DNA of 64,000 nt from Listeria ivanovii subsp. ivanovii. Lineage in GTDB: Bacteria > Bacillota > Bacilli > Lactobacillales > Listeriaceae. Positions 50,532 through 59,245 of the stretch are shown piece by piece (within the stretch, counting starts at the first letter, position 1; each line of letters begins with the position of its first letter). The position numbers and the translations under genes were made by a program. The notes beneath the pieces were generated by a model, which was given only the letters and a program-made list of their open reading frames with translations, was not told the origin of the DNA and did not search any database. The stretch covers positions 232,001-296,000 of the forward strand of contig NZ_LT906478.1 of assembly GCF_900187025.1 (NCBI RefSeq). The letters run 5' to 3'.

Positions 50532-52421
50532 ATGAAAAAAGTTGTCAAAATTTTTCTACATTATTTTTTAGGAATTATCGGGATTATTCTGATTAGCTGT
50601 GTACCGGCGATTTTTAGTAAAGTGACTTCCTGGTCATCGGAAACCTATCTGGAAGCATTAATGTCGATTTTCACGACTATTATCCATCCAACCACCTGGG
50701 AAATCACCTATCAAGGCAGTGCAGAAGTTTTCCATGTCTCATTATATGATTTTATCAGCGGCCCATACGCATACACGATGAAAATTATTATTGCTAGCTT
50801 ACTGATTTCTTTAGGGATTGCTTATCTTTTAGTAATATTGACTTTCCGCGGTCCAAACTGGTTACGCCAAGGATTAGCTGGCTTTTCATCACTTCTTCAA
50901 GCATTTCCTGATTTTTCTTTTATTTTTCTTATTCAAATGTTAGTCGTATATATATATCAACAAACTGGCATTTTCACATTAAACTTTTATAGCCTAAATG
51001 GAGAACAAATCTATGCAGCACCAATTGTTTGTTTATCAATTATTCCGACCGTGTTATTTTATAAAATGATGATGCTTTTAATGAGAAACGAATGGCAGGA
51101 AGACTACATCGACCTTGCGCGCGGGAAAGGATTAACAAACACAGCCATTTTACTTCGGCACGCGACTCCGAACATGGCCCAAAGCTTGTTTTACCAATCA
51201 AAAACAATTATTTGGTTTATTTTAAGCGCCTACTTAATTGTGGAATTTTTATTTGGAATTGAAGGTGTGTTGTATTATCTTTTAGCTGGCTTTAATCCGG
51301 TAAATACTTTCCTAATATTAGCCTTAATTTTTACACCGTTTTACTTCTTTTATGCGCTAGTGGACTTATGGATTAGCCGTGGCAAAACACTTACGAGTGC
51401 AACCATCACGAAAATCCCGCTACACTGGAATAGCTTTCAGAAAACCGTTGCTGAAAAAGTAGACCTTAAAAGCAGATGGCGAAAAGCTAGATTAACGATT
51501 TTGAAGTGCTTAAAACGGCCATCATTCAGCATTCCGCTAGTCACGCTTATGATTATGCTAGTTGTAAGTCTAATTTACGGATTAATGGGAGATACAATTC
51601 ATACACTAAAATTCATTAGTGATTCATCGGGGAAAGTAACTGGAATGGCTCCGTTTAAACCAAATTCAGAAGTTTGGCTTGGGACTGATGGAGCAGGTAA
51701 TTCTATTTTGGATCAATTGTTAGTTGGGGTTAAGTATACGTTAATAATTGCTGTCTTTATCGCGACATTACGTGTTTTTATTGGCTATCTTTTGGCTGTT
51801 CCATTGGCTTTTTTCAGCAAACCGAGAACACGAAACTTTGTTCAAAGTCTTGCTGATGGGATGCATTATTTACCGTTATCGCTTCTGGTTTTTATTGTTA
51901 TGGTGAATGAGTACATTAGCTATTCTGGTGTATTTGAAACAAGTTTATTTACACGAATTGCTTTCCAAGTGTTAATCATGGTTGTTATCGTTTTACCAAT
52001 TACGACTAATCGAATTAACAGTGAGATATCTCAAGTGATGAAAAAAGAGTTTGTTTTGAATTCGCTTGTTTTTGGAGGGAATGCTCGGTGGATTTTAACG
52101 AAGCATATTAACCCACAAATTTGGTCTAAACTGATACTAATTTGGCTCGAGCAACTTGTCCAAGTTTTACAGATGTTTGTTCATTTGGCAATTTTGGGCA
52201 TTTTTATTGGTGGTGCGATCAAAGGGGCTGATGACGGAATGCTTAATCCGGTCATTCCAGAGCTATCTGGTTTAATTGCTAATGCCAAATTCGTTTTTGC
52301 CAATCATCAATTTTGGATTATTTTACCACCGTTACTAATTTTTATGGTGCTTATCTTATGCTTCCAAATGATTGCGAGTTCGTTGCTGAAAATGGAAGAG
52401 GAAAGAGAACGCGGGTATTAA
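50532..52421 (+). CDS. ABC transporter permease, two dipeptide-type permease domains fused
   Basis: The 629-residue membrane protein contains two consecutive binding-protein-dependent permease modules. The first half resembles DppB/OppB, with its EAA-like loop ARGKGLTNTAILLRHATPN near residue 196. The second begins around residue 335 and resembles DppC/OppC, with an N-terminal WLGTDGAGNSILDQL segment near 382. Each is normally a separate protein. No binding protein or ATPase lies nearby; an ATPase from elsewhere or loss of transport function are both possible. The gene is flanked by terminators, so it is a single-gene unit. Confidence 0.85.
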   Translation: MKKVVKIFLHYFLGIIGIILISCVPAIFSKVTSWSSETYLEALMSIFTTIIHPTTWEITYQGSAEVFHVSLYDFISGPYAYTMKIIIASLLISLGIAYLLVILTFRGPNWLRQGLAGFSSLLQAFPDFSFIFLIQMLVVYIYQQTGIFTLNFYSLNGEQIYAAPIVCLSIIPTVLFYKMMMLLMRNEWQEDYIDLARGKGLTNTAILLRHATPNMAQSLFYQSKTIIWFILSAYLIVEFLFGIEGVLYYLLAGFNPVNTFLILALIFTPFYFFYALVDLWISRGKTLTSATITKIPLHWNSFQKTVAEKVDLKSRWRKARLTILKCLKRPSFSIPLVTLMIMLVVSLIYGLMGDTIHTLKFISDSSGKVTGMAPFKPNSEVWLGTDGAGNSILDQLLVGVKYTLIIAVFIATLRVFIGYLLAVPLAFFSKPRTRNFVQSLADGMHYLPLSLLVFIVMVNEYISYSGVFETSLFTRIAFQVLIMVVIVLPITTNRINSEISQVMKKEFVLNSLVFGGNARWILTKHINPQIWSKLILIWLEQLVQVLQMFVHLAILGIFIGGAIKGADDGMLNPVIPELSGLIANAKFVFANHQFWIILPPLLIFMVLILCFQMIASSLLKMEEERERGY

Positions 52422-52466
52422 AAAAGATCTAGTTCTTGTGTTTGACAAGAGCTAGACCTTTTTTAA
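52421..52466. terminator. Bidirectional terminator between permease and SMI1 gene
   Basis: AGATCTAGTTCTTGTG and CAAGAGCTAGACCT form an imperfect stem with A and T runs on its two sides, between convergent genes. Confidence 0.8.
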
Positions 52467-52478
52467 ATTTAGATAGGA

Positions 52479-53105
52479 TTAGTTTTCAAATTCTTTGATA
52501 GATATATCTAACCATAATTCGTACCAAGCAAGAAAGTCTAAACGTGATTCATTACCAAAATAAAAATCAGGGTAAATTCCATTACTATTACACCTATCGT
52601 CAACCCAGATTTCTCCGTATGCTTCACCATTTACGACTAAATTTATCGAGACGCCACATCCAAAATTAGCAATTCTCAAGAAACCGTTTGTGATATCGTC
52701 TTGAAAACACGCTTCTTCCCAAATTTGATACGCTTCTTCAGACATGTTATTTACATCTCCTGGAAGATTCCATTCATCCGTATGAGGGAATGGTTCGCTT
52801 AAATTTTGTAATCCGTATTTTGCTTCTTTGTAATCTAAGGAAGTAAATACGCCATCTTCTAAAGACTCTAAGCCATAATAAGGACCGGTGCCACCATTTC
52901 CAATCTGTTGTAAAAACAATCGGTAAGCGGGCGGAAGGGTTATTTGGTGTGACTTTTCGAATTGGTTGATAGTAGCATCTGATAAAGGGGCTTGAAGTTC
53001 ATAATTATGTGACTCGGCGCCAAATAGACTTTTGTTAGTATCAAGTGTTTTTAGTTTCACGATTTTGGTATTAATTCTTTCGAGAGCATCTTGGTGAATA
53101 GTCAT
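52479..53105 (-). CDS. SMI1/KNR4 family protein
   Basis: The protein of about 208 residues has the SMI1/KNR4 core, with the conserved helix-sheet motif LPPAYRLFLQQIGNGG near residue 68 followed by the YYGLESL segment. In bacteria this fold is common among immunity proteins of contact-dependent or polymorphic toxins. No toxin gene is adjacent, so it may be an orphan immunity gene or a general protein. ATG 53105 has GGGGAAG upstream; an ATG at 53126 overlaps the bgl gene and has no site. It lies just downstream of the GH1 gene on the same strand. Confidence 0.8.
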   Translation of the reverse strand: MTIHQDALERINTKIVKLKTLDTNKSLFGAESHNYELQAPLSDATINQFEKSHQITLPPAYRLFLQQIGNGGTGPYYGLESLEDGVFTSLDYKEAKYGLQNLSEPFPHTDEWNLPGDVNNMSEEAYQIWEEACFQDDITNGFLRIANFGCGVSINLVVNGEAYGEIWVDDRCNSNGIYPDFYFGNESRLDFLAWYELWLDISIKEFEN

Positions 53106-53109
53106 GCGA

Positions 53110-54546
53110 TTATAATTCTTCCCCATTTGTTTTGATTACTTTTTTATACCAATAGTAGCTTTTTTTCGGAATACGAGTCATCGGTGCATCATCCTCTACG
53201 TCGCGATCAACATAAACAAAGCCATAGCGTTTTTGGTAGCCGTTTAGCCAGCTTAGAAGGTCTGTGAAGCTCCAAGTGCAATATCCTAACATATCAACTC
53301 CATCACTGATTGCATCGCGAATAGCGGTAGCATGAGCGCTTAGGTAGTCGATACGATAGTCATCGTTTACTTTACCCTCAACTAATTTATCAAATTCACC
53401 TAAACCATTTTCGGTGATTAAAATTGGTAATGCATAGCGGCTGTTGATACGACGAAGCGCAATTTGCAGACCTTTTGGATCGATTGTCCAATCCCAGTTC
53501 GTAGTTTTTACAAACGGATTCACCACTTTTTTATAAACACCTGGTACACCAGTTTCTTTCGTGCTACCTTTTTTACCAGTGAAGTTCATTTCATTGTTTT
53601 GACCAACACCATCAAGTGGGTTGTAAGCAACAGTTGCAGATTGATAGTAATTGACTCCCATGAAATCTGGTTTTGCAGAAGCAAGCAATTCCATGTCTCC
53701 AGCTTCAATAACTGGAGCAATATCATTTTCTTCTAAATATTTCCAAACCGCTTTTGGATAACGACCAAAGGCATACATATCCATCCAGAAGTAACTATTT
53801 AATTCTTCCGCATCATCCGCTGCTTGAACGTTTTTAGGGTCTGTATCGATTGGATAGTGTGGTGTATAAGCAAAACTTGGTCCGATTTTTCCATCAGGAA
53901 CGATCTCGTGGAAAGCTTTGATAACACTAGCATTAGCTAAGTTTGCAATATGGTTCACTGCGTACATTCTCTTTGGATCGCTCACTTTTGGTGGATGAAG
54001 TGCTTGACCATAACCCATGCCAACAAAGATATTTTGTTCGTTTAAGGAAATCCAGTATTTCACACGATCTCCGTAACGTTTGAAAAGGGTAGTGGAGTAG
54101 TTTGTGAAGTCTTCAATAACTTGGCGCGATTCCCAGCCACCATATTCATCAAATAGCGCTTGTGGGATATCCCAATGATAAAGCGTTACCAGTGGTTCAA
54201 TTTCATATTTAATCAATTCATTAATTAAGTTATCATAAAATTGTAACCCAGCTTCGTTGACTTCTCCCTTACCATTTGGAAAAATACGAGTCCAAGCAAT
54301 GGAGAAACGGTAAGCTTTCAGTCCAGCTTCGGCCATTAGTTTCACATCTTCTTTATAACGATGGTAATGGTCAACTGCTACATCACCATTTGTTCCTTTA
54401 AAAGTAGTTCCTGGAATACGAACATATTCATCCCACACTGATTTTCCTTTACCATCAGCGTCCCAGGCACCTTCAATTTGATAAGCTGCAGATGCAGAAC
54501 CCCATAAGAAGTCTTTCGGAAATGGTGAACGTTTTTGATGTTCCAT
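53110..54546 (-). CDS. Beta-glucosidase / 6-phospho-beta-glucosidase (GH1)
   Basis: The 478-residue GH1 protein begins FPKDFLWGSASAAYQIEGAW. The acid/base glutamate is in SLNEQN near residue 171 and the nucleophile in ITENGLGEFD near residue 375. It is the second GH1 gene in the window and is on the opposite strand to the first. There is no associated transporter gene. AATGGAGG lies before the start on the minus strand. Whether it prefers phosphorylated or free glucosides cannot be settled. Confidence 0.92.
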   Translation of the reverse strand: MEHQKRSPFPKDFLWGSASAAYQIEGAWDADGKGKSVWDEYVRIPGTTFKGTNGDVAVDHYHRYKEDVKLMAEAGLKAYRFSIAWTRIFPNGKGEVNEAGLQFYDNLINELIKYEIEPLVTLYHWDIPQALFDEYGGWESRQVIEDFTNYSTTLFKRYGDRVKYWISLNEQNIFVGMGYGQALHPPKVSDPKRMYAVNHIANLANASVIKAFHEIVPDGKIGPSFAYTPHYPIDTDPKNVQAADDAEELNSYFWMDMYAFGRYPKAVWKYLEENDIAPVIEAGDMELLASAKPDFMGVNYYQSATVAYNPLDGVGQNNEMNFTGKKGSTKETGVPGVYKKVVNPFVKTTNWDWTIDPKGLQIALRRINSRYALPILITENGLGEFDKLVEGKVNDDYRIDYLSAHATAIRDAISDGVDMLGYCTWSFTDLLSWLNGYQKRYGFVYVDRDVEDDAPMTRIPKKSYYWYKKVIKTNGEEL

Positions 54547-54668
54547 AAAAAATAACCTCCATTTTAAACGATTTTTTAATAAAAACTCTACTAATATATT
54601 TTAAAGTATATTCTTTTAAAAAGATAGTTAAAAACGCAGATGAGATAAGGAAAATGTGCTTAGGCAGC

Positions 54669-54722
54669 AGAAAAAGCGAATTTCCAGATGCGCTTTTTCT
54701 ACGGATTCCTACATGTTATAAT
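54669..54722 (+). promoter_or_regulatory. Inverted repeat and extended -10 promoter of the Hol-Tox gene
   Basis: A perfect 10-bp inverted repeat (AGAAAAAGCG at 54669, CGCTTTTTCT at 54691) precedes TGTTATAATA, in which TATAAT (54717-54722) has an extended TGn. Transcription would begin near 54729. Confidence 0.6.
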
Positions 54723-54822
54723 AATTAGGCAAACAAGTTTATGGTGGTGTGCCAGCCTTCTTCATCAGAAAGTAGGTGGTGCTTATGTTATTTTTGGAGC
54801 GTTGCCTGGAAAGGATAAACGT

Positions 54823-54909
54823 GTGACTGTTTTCGAGAGTCTTACGCTTATGATTGCTTTTGCAGTCTTAATCGTAACAATCATGAACAGTAAAGATGAC
54901 AAAAAATAA
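54823..54909 (+). CDS. Small hydrophobic peptide of the Hol-Tox (holin-like toxin) type
   Basis: A 28-residue peptide begins TVFESLTLMIAFAVLIVTI and ends in a charged NSKDDKK tail. The pattern (short VFE start, one membrane span, lysine-rich end) is that of putative holin-like toxins, a type I toxin class of Firmicutes. The GTG start at 54823 has AAAGGA seven bases upstream. The longer frame from 54688 begins before the promoter and is rejected. The transcript would have a leader of about 95 bases and end at a strong terminator. A convergent antisense RNA is predicted. Confidence 0.75.
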   Translation: MTVFESLTLMIAFAVLIVTIMNSKDDKK

Positions 54910-55030
54910 AAACCACTCATAAGCTTGAGCGGCTAAAAATGAGTGGTTTTTAATCTCATATAAGGCTGTCACCATCTTAAATGGTGTTTGCACTGTAAGG
55001 GAGTCATGTTGACGCATGGCTCTCTTTTCA
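54905..55030 (-). ncRNA. Predicted antisense antitoxin RNA overlapping the Hol-Tox terminator
   Basis: On the minus strand TTGTGA (55060-55065) and TATTAT (55037-55042) are spaced by exactly 17 bp. Transcription from there would run toward the toxin gene and could end in the same symmetrical hairpin (54908-54951), overlapping the toxin mRNA 3' end. This geometry is that of known type I pairs such as txpA/RatA. An internal hairpin lies at 54999-55026. The RNA itself is inferred. Confidence 0.55.
54908..54953. terminator. Bidirectional terminator of the toxin and antisense units
   Basis: AAAAACCACTCAT (54908) pairs perfectly with ATGAGTGGTTTTT (54939); A and T tracts on both arms allow use from either strand. 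Confidence 0.85.
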
Positions 55031-55087
55031 TGTTTTATAATAACATATTTAAGCATTGTTCACAATAAATCTAACTAAGATAAAGTA

Positions 55088-55906
55088 CTAGTTAGATTTA
55101 TCAAGCACAAATTTTTGGATGGCTTTGGCAACACCACTATCATTGTTAGAGGCAGTGGTATAATCAGCCAATTCTTTTATATGTTCTGGTGCATTACCCA
55201 TTGCAATTCCAAGTCCAGCAAATTCAAGCATCGTTACATCATTTTCTTGATCGCCGATGCAGATAACTTCACTTTGCTTTATACCAAGCTTTTCAGAAAG
55301 TTCTCGTACCGCATTCCCTTTACTTGCATCACGATTAAGAATTTCTAAGTAAAATGGTGTGCTACGAACCAAATGGTATTTTTCCTTAAACGATTCTGGT
55401 AGTTTCGCGATACCAGCTTCTAAAAGTGGAGCTTCTTCAATAAACATCGCTTTAGACATAATAAAATCATCTGGTACATTTTCGATTTCTTTGAAAATAA
55501 GTTGGCTGCCAGTAAGGTATGCTTCGACAATTGTATATTTACCAATTTCTCGGTTTGGTGTATAAAGGGCCTTACTATCAAAGAAATGCATGTGTAAATT
55601 GCTATCTAGGCTTACTTGATAGATTTCTTTTAAGTCTTCTATTCCAAGTGTTAAGTGAGAAATGACTTCTTTTGTAAAAGTATCTTGGACAAATGCGCCG
55701 TTAAAGCTAATAACATAGTCGCCTTCTTCACGCAGTTCAAGCTCAGTTAAGTAATTTTCTACACCAACAAGTGGACGCCCAGTACAAAGAACCACTTTTA
55801 CCCCTTTTTGCTTGGCGTGCCGAATCGCATCTTTTACTTCTGTTGTTACCTTATGATCGTCTGTTAGTAACGTTCCATCAATATCAATCGCAATTAATTT
55901 ATACAA
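55088..55906 (-). CDS. Cof-type HAD-IIB sugar phosphatase
   Basis: The 272-residue protein has HAD motif I AIDIDGTLLTDD near residue 7, motif II VVLCTGRP near 38 and motif IV IGDQENDVTMLEFAG near 217, with the large C2B cap between. It resembles YidA-type phosphosugar or FMN phosphatases. It is intact, in contrast to the related gene at 58.3-59.1 kb. AAGGAG precedes the start on the minus strand. Confidence 0.9.
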   Translation of the reverse strand: MYKLIAIDIDGTLLTDDHKVTTEVKDAIRHAKQKGVKVVLCTGRPLVGVENYLTELELREEGDYVISFNGAFVQDTFTKEVISHLTLGIEDLKEIYQVSLDSNLHMHFFDSKALYTPNREIGKYTIVEAYLTGSQLIFKEIENVPDDFIMSKAMFIEEAPLLEAGIAKLPESFKEKYHLVRSTPFYLEILNRDASKGNAVRELSEKLGIKQSEVICIGDQENDVTMLEFAGLGIAMGNAPEHIKELADYTTASNNDSGVAKAIQKFVLDKSN

Positions 55907-56038
55907 TATAATAACTCCTTTTCCATCATAAACTCATTCTAGTATAGCATAAAATCACCCGGATTTCTGACTATCTATTGAAACAACAGGGAATTTATGG
56001 CATGATGGATTTGGAAACTTGATAAAGAAAAGAGTGAA

Positions 56039-56542
56039 ATGATGAAACGTAATTATCACGTAAAATTTCTAACGGAAAAAGATGTCGCACTTGCTGAAGC
56101 TGTTTGCAGTGCTTCAGAAGATTATTATTTAATAGAACAAGATAAGCCCGCATCCAAAAGTGATGCACTAAAAATTATCACAGAAATTCCAAACGGGAAA
56201 ACACGCTTTGACAAATTTGTAATGGCTGTTCTTGATGAAAATGAAAAGCCAATTGGGCTAGTTGATATTGTGTCAGACTATCCAAGAAAAGGTCGCTGGT
56301 TCATAGGATTACTATTGTTAACCCCAGCAGCACGTGGAAACGGATTAGGAAAAGTACTTCATCAAACAATTCAAGAGTGGGCTAATGATGGTGGGGCGGA
56401 TTCGCTTGCTTTAGGCGTGCTTGCTGAAAACGAGAAAGCATGTGGCTTTTTTAAACATTTAGGTTATACAAAAGAGGAAACAAAAGAAGCAACTTATGGC
56501 GAAAAAGTGCATCAAGTTGATATTTATACGTTAACTATTTAA
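56039..56542 (+). CDS. GNAT-family N-acetyltransferase
   Basis: The 167-residue protein has the acetyl-CoA-binding motif A LLTPAARGNGLGKVLHQ near residue 98 and a C-terminal ACGFFKHLGY motif near residue 137. The acceptor is unknown. A second ATG follows directly, so the start may be one codon later. It stands alone, divergent from the HAD gene and ending in its own terminator. Confidence 0.88.
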   Translation: MMKRNYHVKFLTEKDVALAEAVCSASEDYYLIEQDKPASKSDALKIITEIPNGKTRFDKFVMAVLDENEKPIGLVDIVSDYPRKGRWFIGLLLLTPAARGNGLGKVLHQTIQEWANDGGADSLALGVLAENEKACGFFKHLGYTKEETKEATYGEKVHQVDIYTLTI

Positions 56543-56545
56543 ATA

Positions 56546-56580
56546 AAAAGGAGGCCGCATCCAGTGCAGCCTCTTTTTTT
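56546..56580 (+). terminator. Terminator between the GNAT and Crp/Fnr genes
   Basis: AAAAAGGAGGC pairs with GCCTCTTTTT around a loop containing GCA/TGC; it may serve both convergent genes. Confidence 0.85.
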
Positions 56581-57242
56581 TAACGTGTAATATCGTTCTT
56601 CTTATTCAAAGCATTCATGTCAATTTGCCATTGTGAATGAACTTTAGAGATGATTTTCGCTTCTTTTAGTTCTTTTAATTGGGCATAGAAGAAAGCTTTG
56701 GATAGTGTACAGTAATTCTTGATAATAGTTGTACTGATGGGCTTAGGTAATGTAGCAATTCCATCTATTATATCCACATTAAGCAATGTCACAAGTGTTT
56801 CAAAAGCAAATGCCAATTGGTTCTTTTTGTTCTGATATTGCAGAAGTGATTTATAATAACCATGTCTTGCGATAGTTTTCATGATAGTATACTGAAATCC
56901 AAAATTTTCAGGGAATAGCGACAAGGAATATTCAACATCTTTTTTCTTATAAAGTAAAACATCACATTCTGTAAGCGTCTGGCAAGTTAGAGCGAGTGGT
57001 GTATCATCAAAAATCGTGAAATATCCCATAAAAAAATTATCATTAAAAACAGAATAAATCTTCCTTTTATCAAAATCGATGTAACCGGCAATTATCCCAG
57101 TCTTTACTAAAAAAAGATAATTTTCATGTTCTGTAGCTAAATCATTTAAAATAGTATGCTCTGGAATGGTTATTCTTGTTGATTTTAAATTGTATTGATC
57201 CATCATACTAACAAATTCTTCATGATTGAACGGAAAAACCAT
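56580..57242 (-). CDS. Crp/Fnr-family regulator (PrfA-like)
   Basis: The 220-residue protein has an N-terminal cyclic-nucleotide-binding-like beta-barrel (VKTGIIAGYIDFDKRKIYS near residue 46) and a C-terminal HTH domain with the recognition-helix region around TLSKAFFYAQLKEL near residue 178. No FNR-type cysteine cluster is seen at the N-terminus, so oxygen sensing by an iron-sulfur centre is unlikely. Listeria carries many such PrfA relatives of unknown ligand. It is a lone gene; its targets are not known. Confidence 0.82.
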   Translation of the reverse strand: MVFPFNHEEFVSMMDQYNLKSTRITIPEHTILNDLATEHENYLFLVKTGIIAGYIDFDKRKIYSVFNDNFFMGYFTIFDDTPLALTCQTLTECDVLLYKKKDVEYSLSLFPENFGFQYTIMKTIARHGYYKSLLQYQNKKNQLAFAFETLVTLLNVDIIDGIATLPKPISTTIIKNYCTLSKAFFYAQLKELKEAKIISKVHSQWQIDMNALNKKNDITR

Positions 57243-57430
57243 TATATGTTTCGTCTCCTTTAGAATCAGTTATTAAAATACTAGTACATTGTAGCATCGT
57301 ATTAATAAAGATAACTACTAAAATTAGACCGCGAGAAACACCTATTTAATGCTGTTTCCGAGTTTGAAGAATCAAATTGCTAACAATATCGACTTATTTA
57401 AAGTGGTTTTACTACGGAAAAAACAGCGAA

Positions 57431-58273
57431 CTATTTACCAACTTTATATGAAGAACCATTTCCTGTTACAACGATGGTTTTATTTTTATTAGTTTGGTAA
57501 ACTTTGGTTCTTGCTTTCGTTAAGGTTTTAACAGTCTGTGAGTTTGGATGATCATAGCCGTTTTTACCGACGCTAATAATAGCGTATTTAGGTTTTACAA
57601 CGTTGACAAAAGTGGAACTAGTGGCATTTTTGGAGCCTTGAGTACTTACTTTTAAAACATCAGCGCGTAATTTCTTTTTTGCTTTAATCATATCTTTTTC
57701 TGCTTTTATTTGCGCGTCACCAGTAAAAAGGAAAGTATTTTTCTTATAAGTTAGATGAAGTACAGCGCTCCAATTATTTCGATCGGTTTTCCCGTAGGAC
57801 TTAACGGGACCGACAAATTGAGCGGTAACACCTTTTACAGGTAGCTTTACTCCAGCTTTAGCGTTTTTGATGGCTAATTTTTTCTTTTTGGCCGTATTTA
57901 CAAAATTTTTGTATGCCGCAGTAGTATTCGTGGATTTAGGTGCATAAAGACTTTTGACTTTGATGCTATTCATTACTTCTGGAAGTCCACCAATATTGTC
58001 TGCATCTGGGTGAGAAGCAATCATAATTTCGATATCTTTTACTTTTAATTTTTTAAGATAGTTAACAACGGTTTTTCCTTTTCCTTTGTTTCCTGCATCA
58101 ATTAAAATGTCTTCACCACTTGGCGCTTTGATATAAATAGCGTCTCCTTGGCCAACATCGATGAAGTGCACTTTAATGCTTGGTGCGGCGGCTTCTGCTT
58201 GAATAGAGCTTGGAATCGATAATCCAGTTACTAAAACAAAAGCTAGCAAAACTTTATAAATTCCTTTTTTCAT
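57431..58273 (-). CDS. Secreted ComEC-like metallo-beta-lactamase fold protein with degenerate metal site
   Basis: The 280-residue protein has a signal peptide (residues 1-29, ending AEAAA) and the ComEC/Rec2-type beta-lactamase domain starting VHFIDVGQGDA. The usual SHPDADH motif reads SHPDADN here (Asn93 in place of the last histidine), and the usual SHHGS motif reads STQGS (Thr211, Gln212). At least three expected metal ligands are therefore replaced, while His88, Asp90, Asp92 and LFTGDA remain. It is probably exported. Loss of hydrolase activity or a changed function is inferred. The frame is intact. Confidence 0.82.
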   Translation of the reverse strand: MKKGIYKVLLAFVLVTGLSIPSSIQAEAAAPSIKVHFIDVGQGDAIYIKAPSGEDILIDAGNKGKGKTVVNYLKKLKVKDIEIMIASHPDADNIGGLPEVMNSIKVKSLYAPKSTNTTAAYKNFVNTAKKKKLAIKNAKAGVKLPVKGVTAQFVGPVKSYGKTDRNNWSAVLHLTYKKNTFLFTGDAQIKAEKDMIKAKKKLRADVLKVSTQGSKNATSSTFVNVVKPKYAIISVGKNGYDHPNSQTVKTLTKARTKVYQTNKNKTIVVTGNGSSYKVGK

Positions 58274-58291
58274 CCTTCTCCCTCTTTTCTA

Positions 58292-59110
58292 TTAAATGAA
58301 TTCTTTTAGAAACTTGTAAACCCCGTCTGCTTCATTTGTGTCTGTAATGCTGTTTGCTGCAGCTTTTACATTGTGGCTTGCGTTTTTCATCGCAACACCA
58401 ATGCCGGCATATTCTAGCATACCGATGTCGTTCTCACCATCGCCAAAAGTAATTATTCTTTCACGTGGAATGTTGTAATGTTTTCCAAGGGCTTCGACAG
58501 CTGCTTTTTTTGTCAGAATTAGCAGGTAAGATTTCCAAATTATTATGATGAGAAGAAAGAACGCGAATCCCGCTTGCTTCGTTCAAAGCAGTTCGAACAG
58601 ATGGTAAGCGAGATGCGTCTTCTTCGGCAACAACAATGGCATTCAAAAATTGGTGCAAATTTTCATCAAAGGCGCTGGAATCATTAATCGAAACGAGCGA
58701 AAAACGATCATGGCCTGTGTCTAATCGACTTTTGTCAGCAAGACTTTGAAAAAATGCCGGCGGTTCTTTTGTGTAAAATAATGTATTGGTAGAAAAGAAA
58801 AATAACGGTAAGTTAAAATCACGCATAATATGATACGTATCGCGAATGGCTTTTTCTTCTAAAGTGGTTTTAAGCAGTTGCTCATCGCGAATCGCTGCGT
58901 AAGAACCATTCGAAGCAATAACGTGACCGGAATCGCTTACTTGCAAGCCGACTTCACGCGCGGAACGATACATTCGTCCGGTGGAAATCGAGAAAATATG
59001 TCCGTCATTTTCGAGTGTTTGAATTAAATCACGGGTTTTTTCTGATACGGTTTGATCCGAATGCAACAATGTGCCATCAATATCGGAACAAATTAAATAT
59101 TTTTAGTCAA
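58292..59110 (-). pseudogene. Cof-type HAD-IIB phosphatase, two frameshifts
   Basis: Read in one frame the middle part (58461-59069) shows HAD motif II ISTGRMYRS and cap sequences. Motif I CSDIDGTLL and the likely TTG start (59108-59110, after AAAGGATG) lie in another frame; adding one A to an A5 run near 59099 would join them. The C-terminal part with motif IV TFGDGENDIGMLEYAG continues in a third frame; removing one A from the A7 run near 58510 restores it to a stop at 58292. Repaired length is about 272 residues, normal for the family. Both lesions are single-base homopolymer changes. Confidence 0.82.
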
Positions 59111-59245
59111 ATATAATCATCCTTTGTAGTTAATACCCTAAGTATACCATGTGCGAAAGCGAATAGTTATTATGATACAATAGTTTTATACATATTTTTA
59201 TAACTTCTGAGCTTATTTGAAAATATAAATCTAAGGAGTTTTACA

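Noticed and set aside
54688-54822. N-terminal extension of the Hol-Tox frame
   Set aside because: It begins before the predicted transcription start and reads through the inverted repeat and the promoter. Only the last 28 codons match the toxin class.
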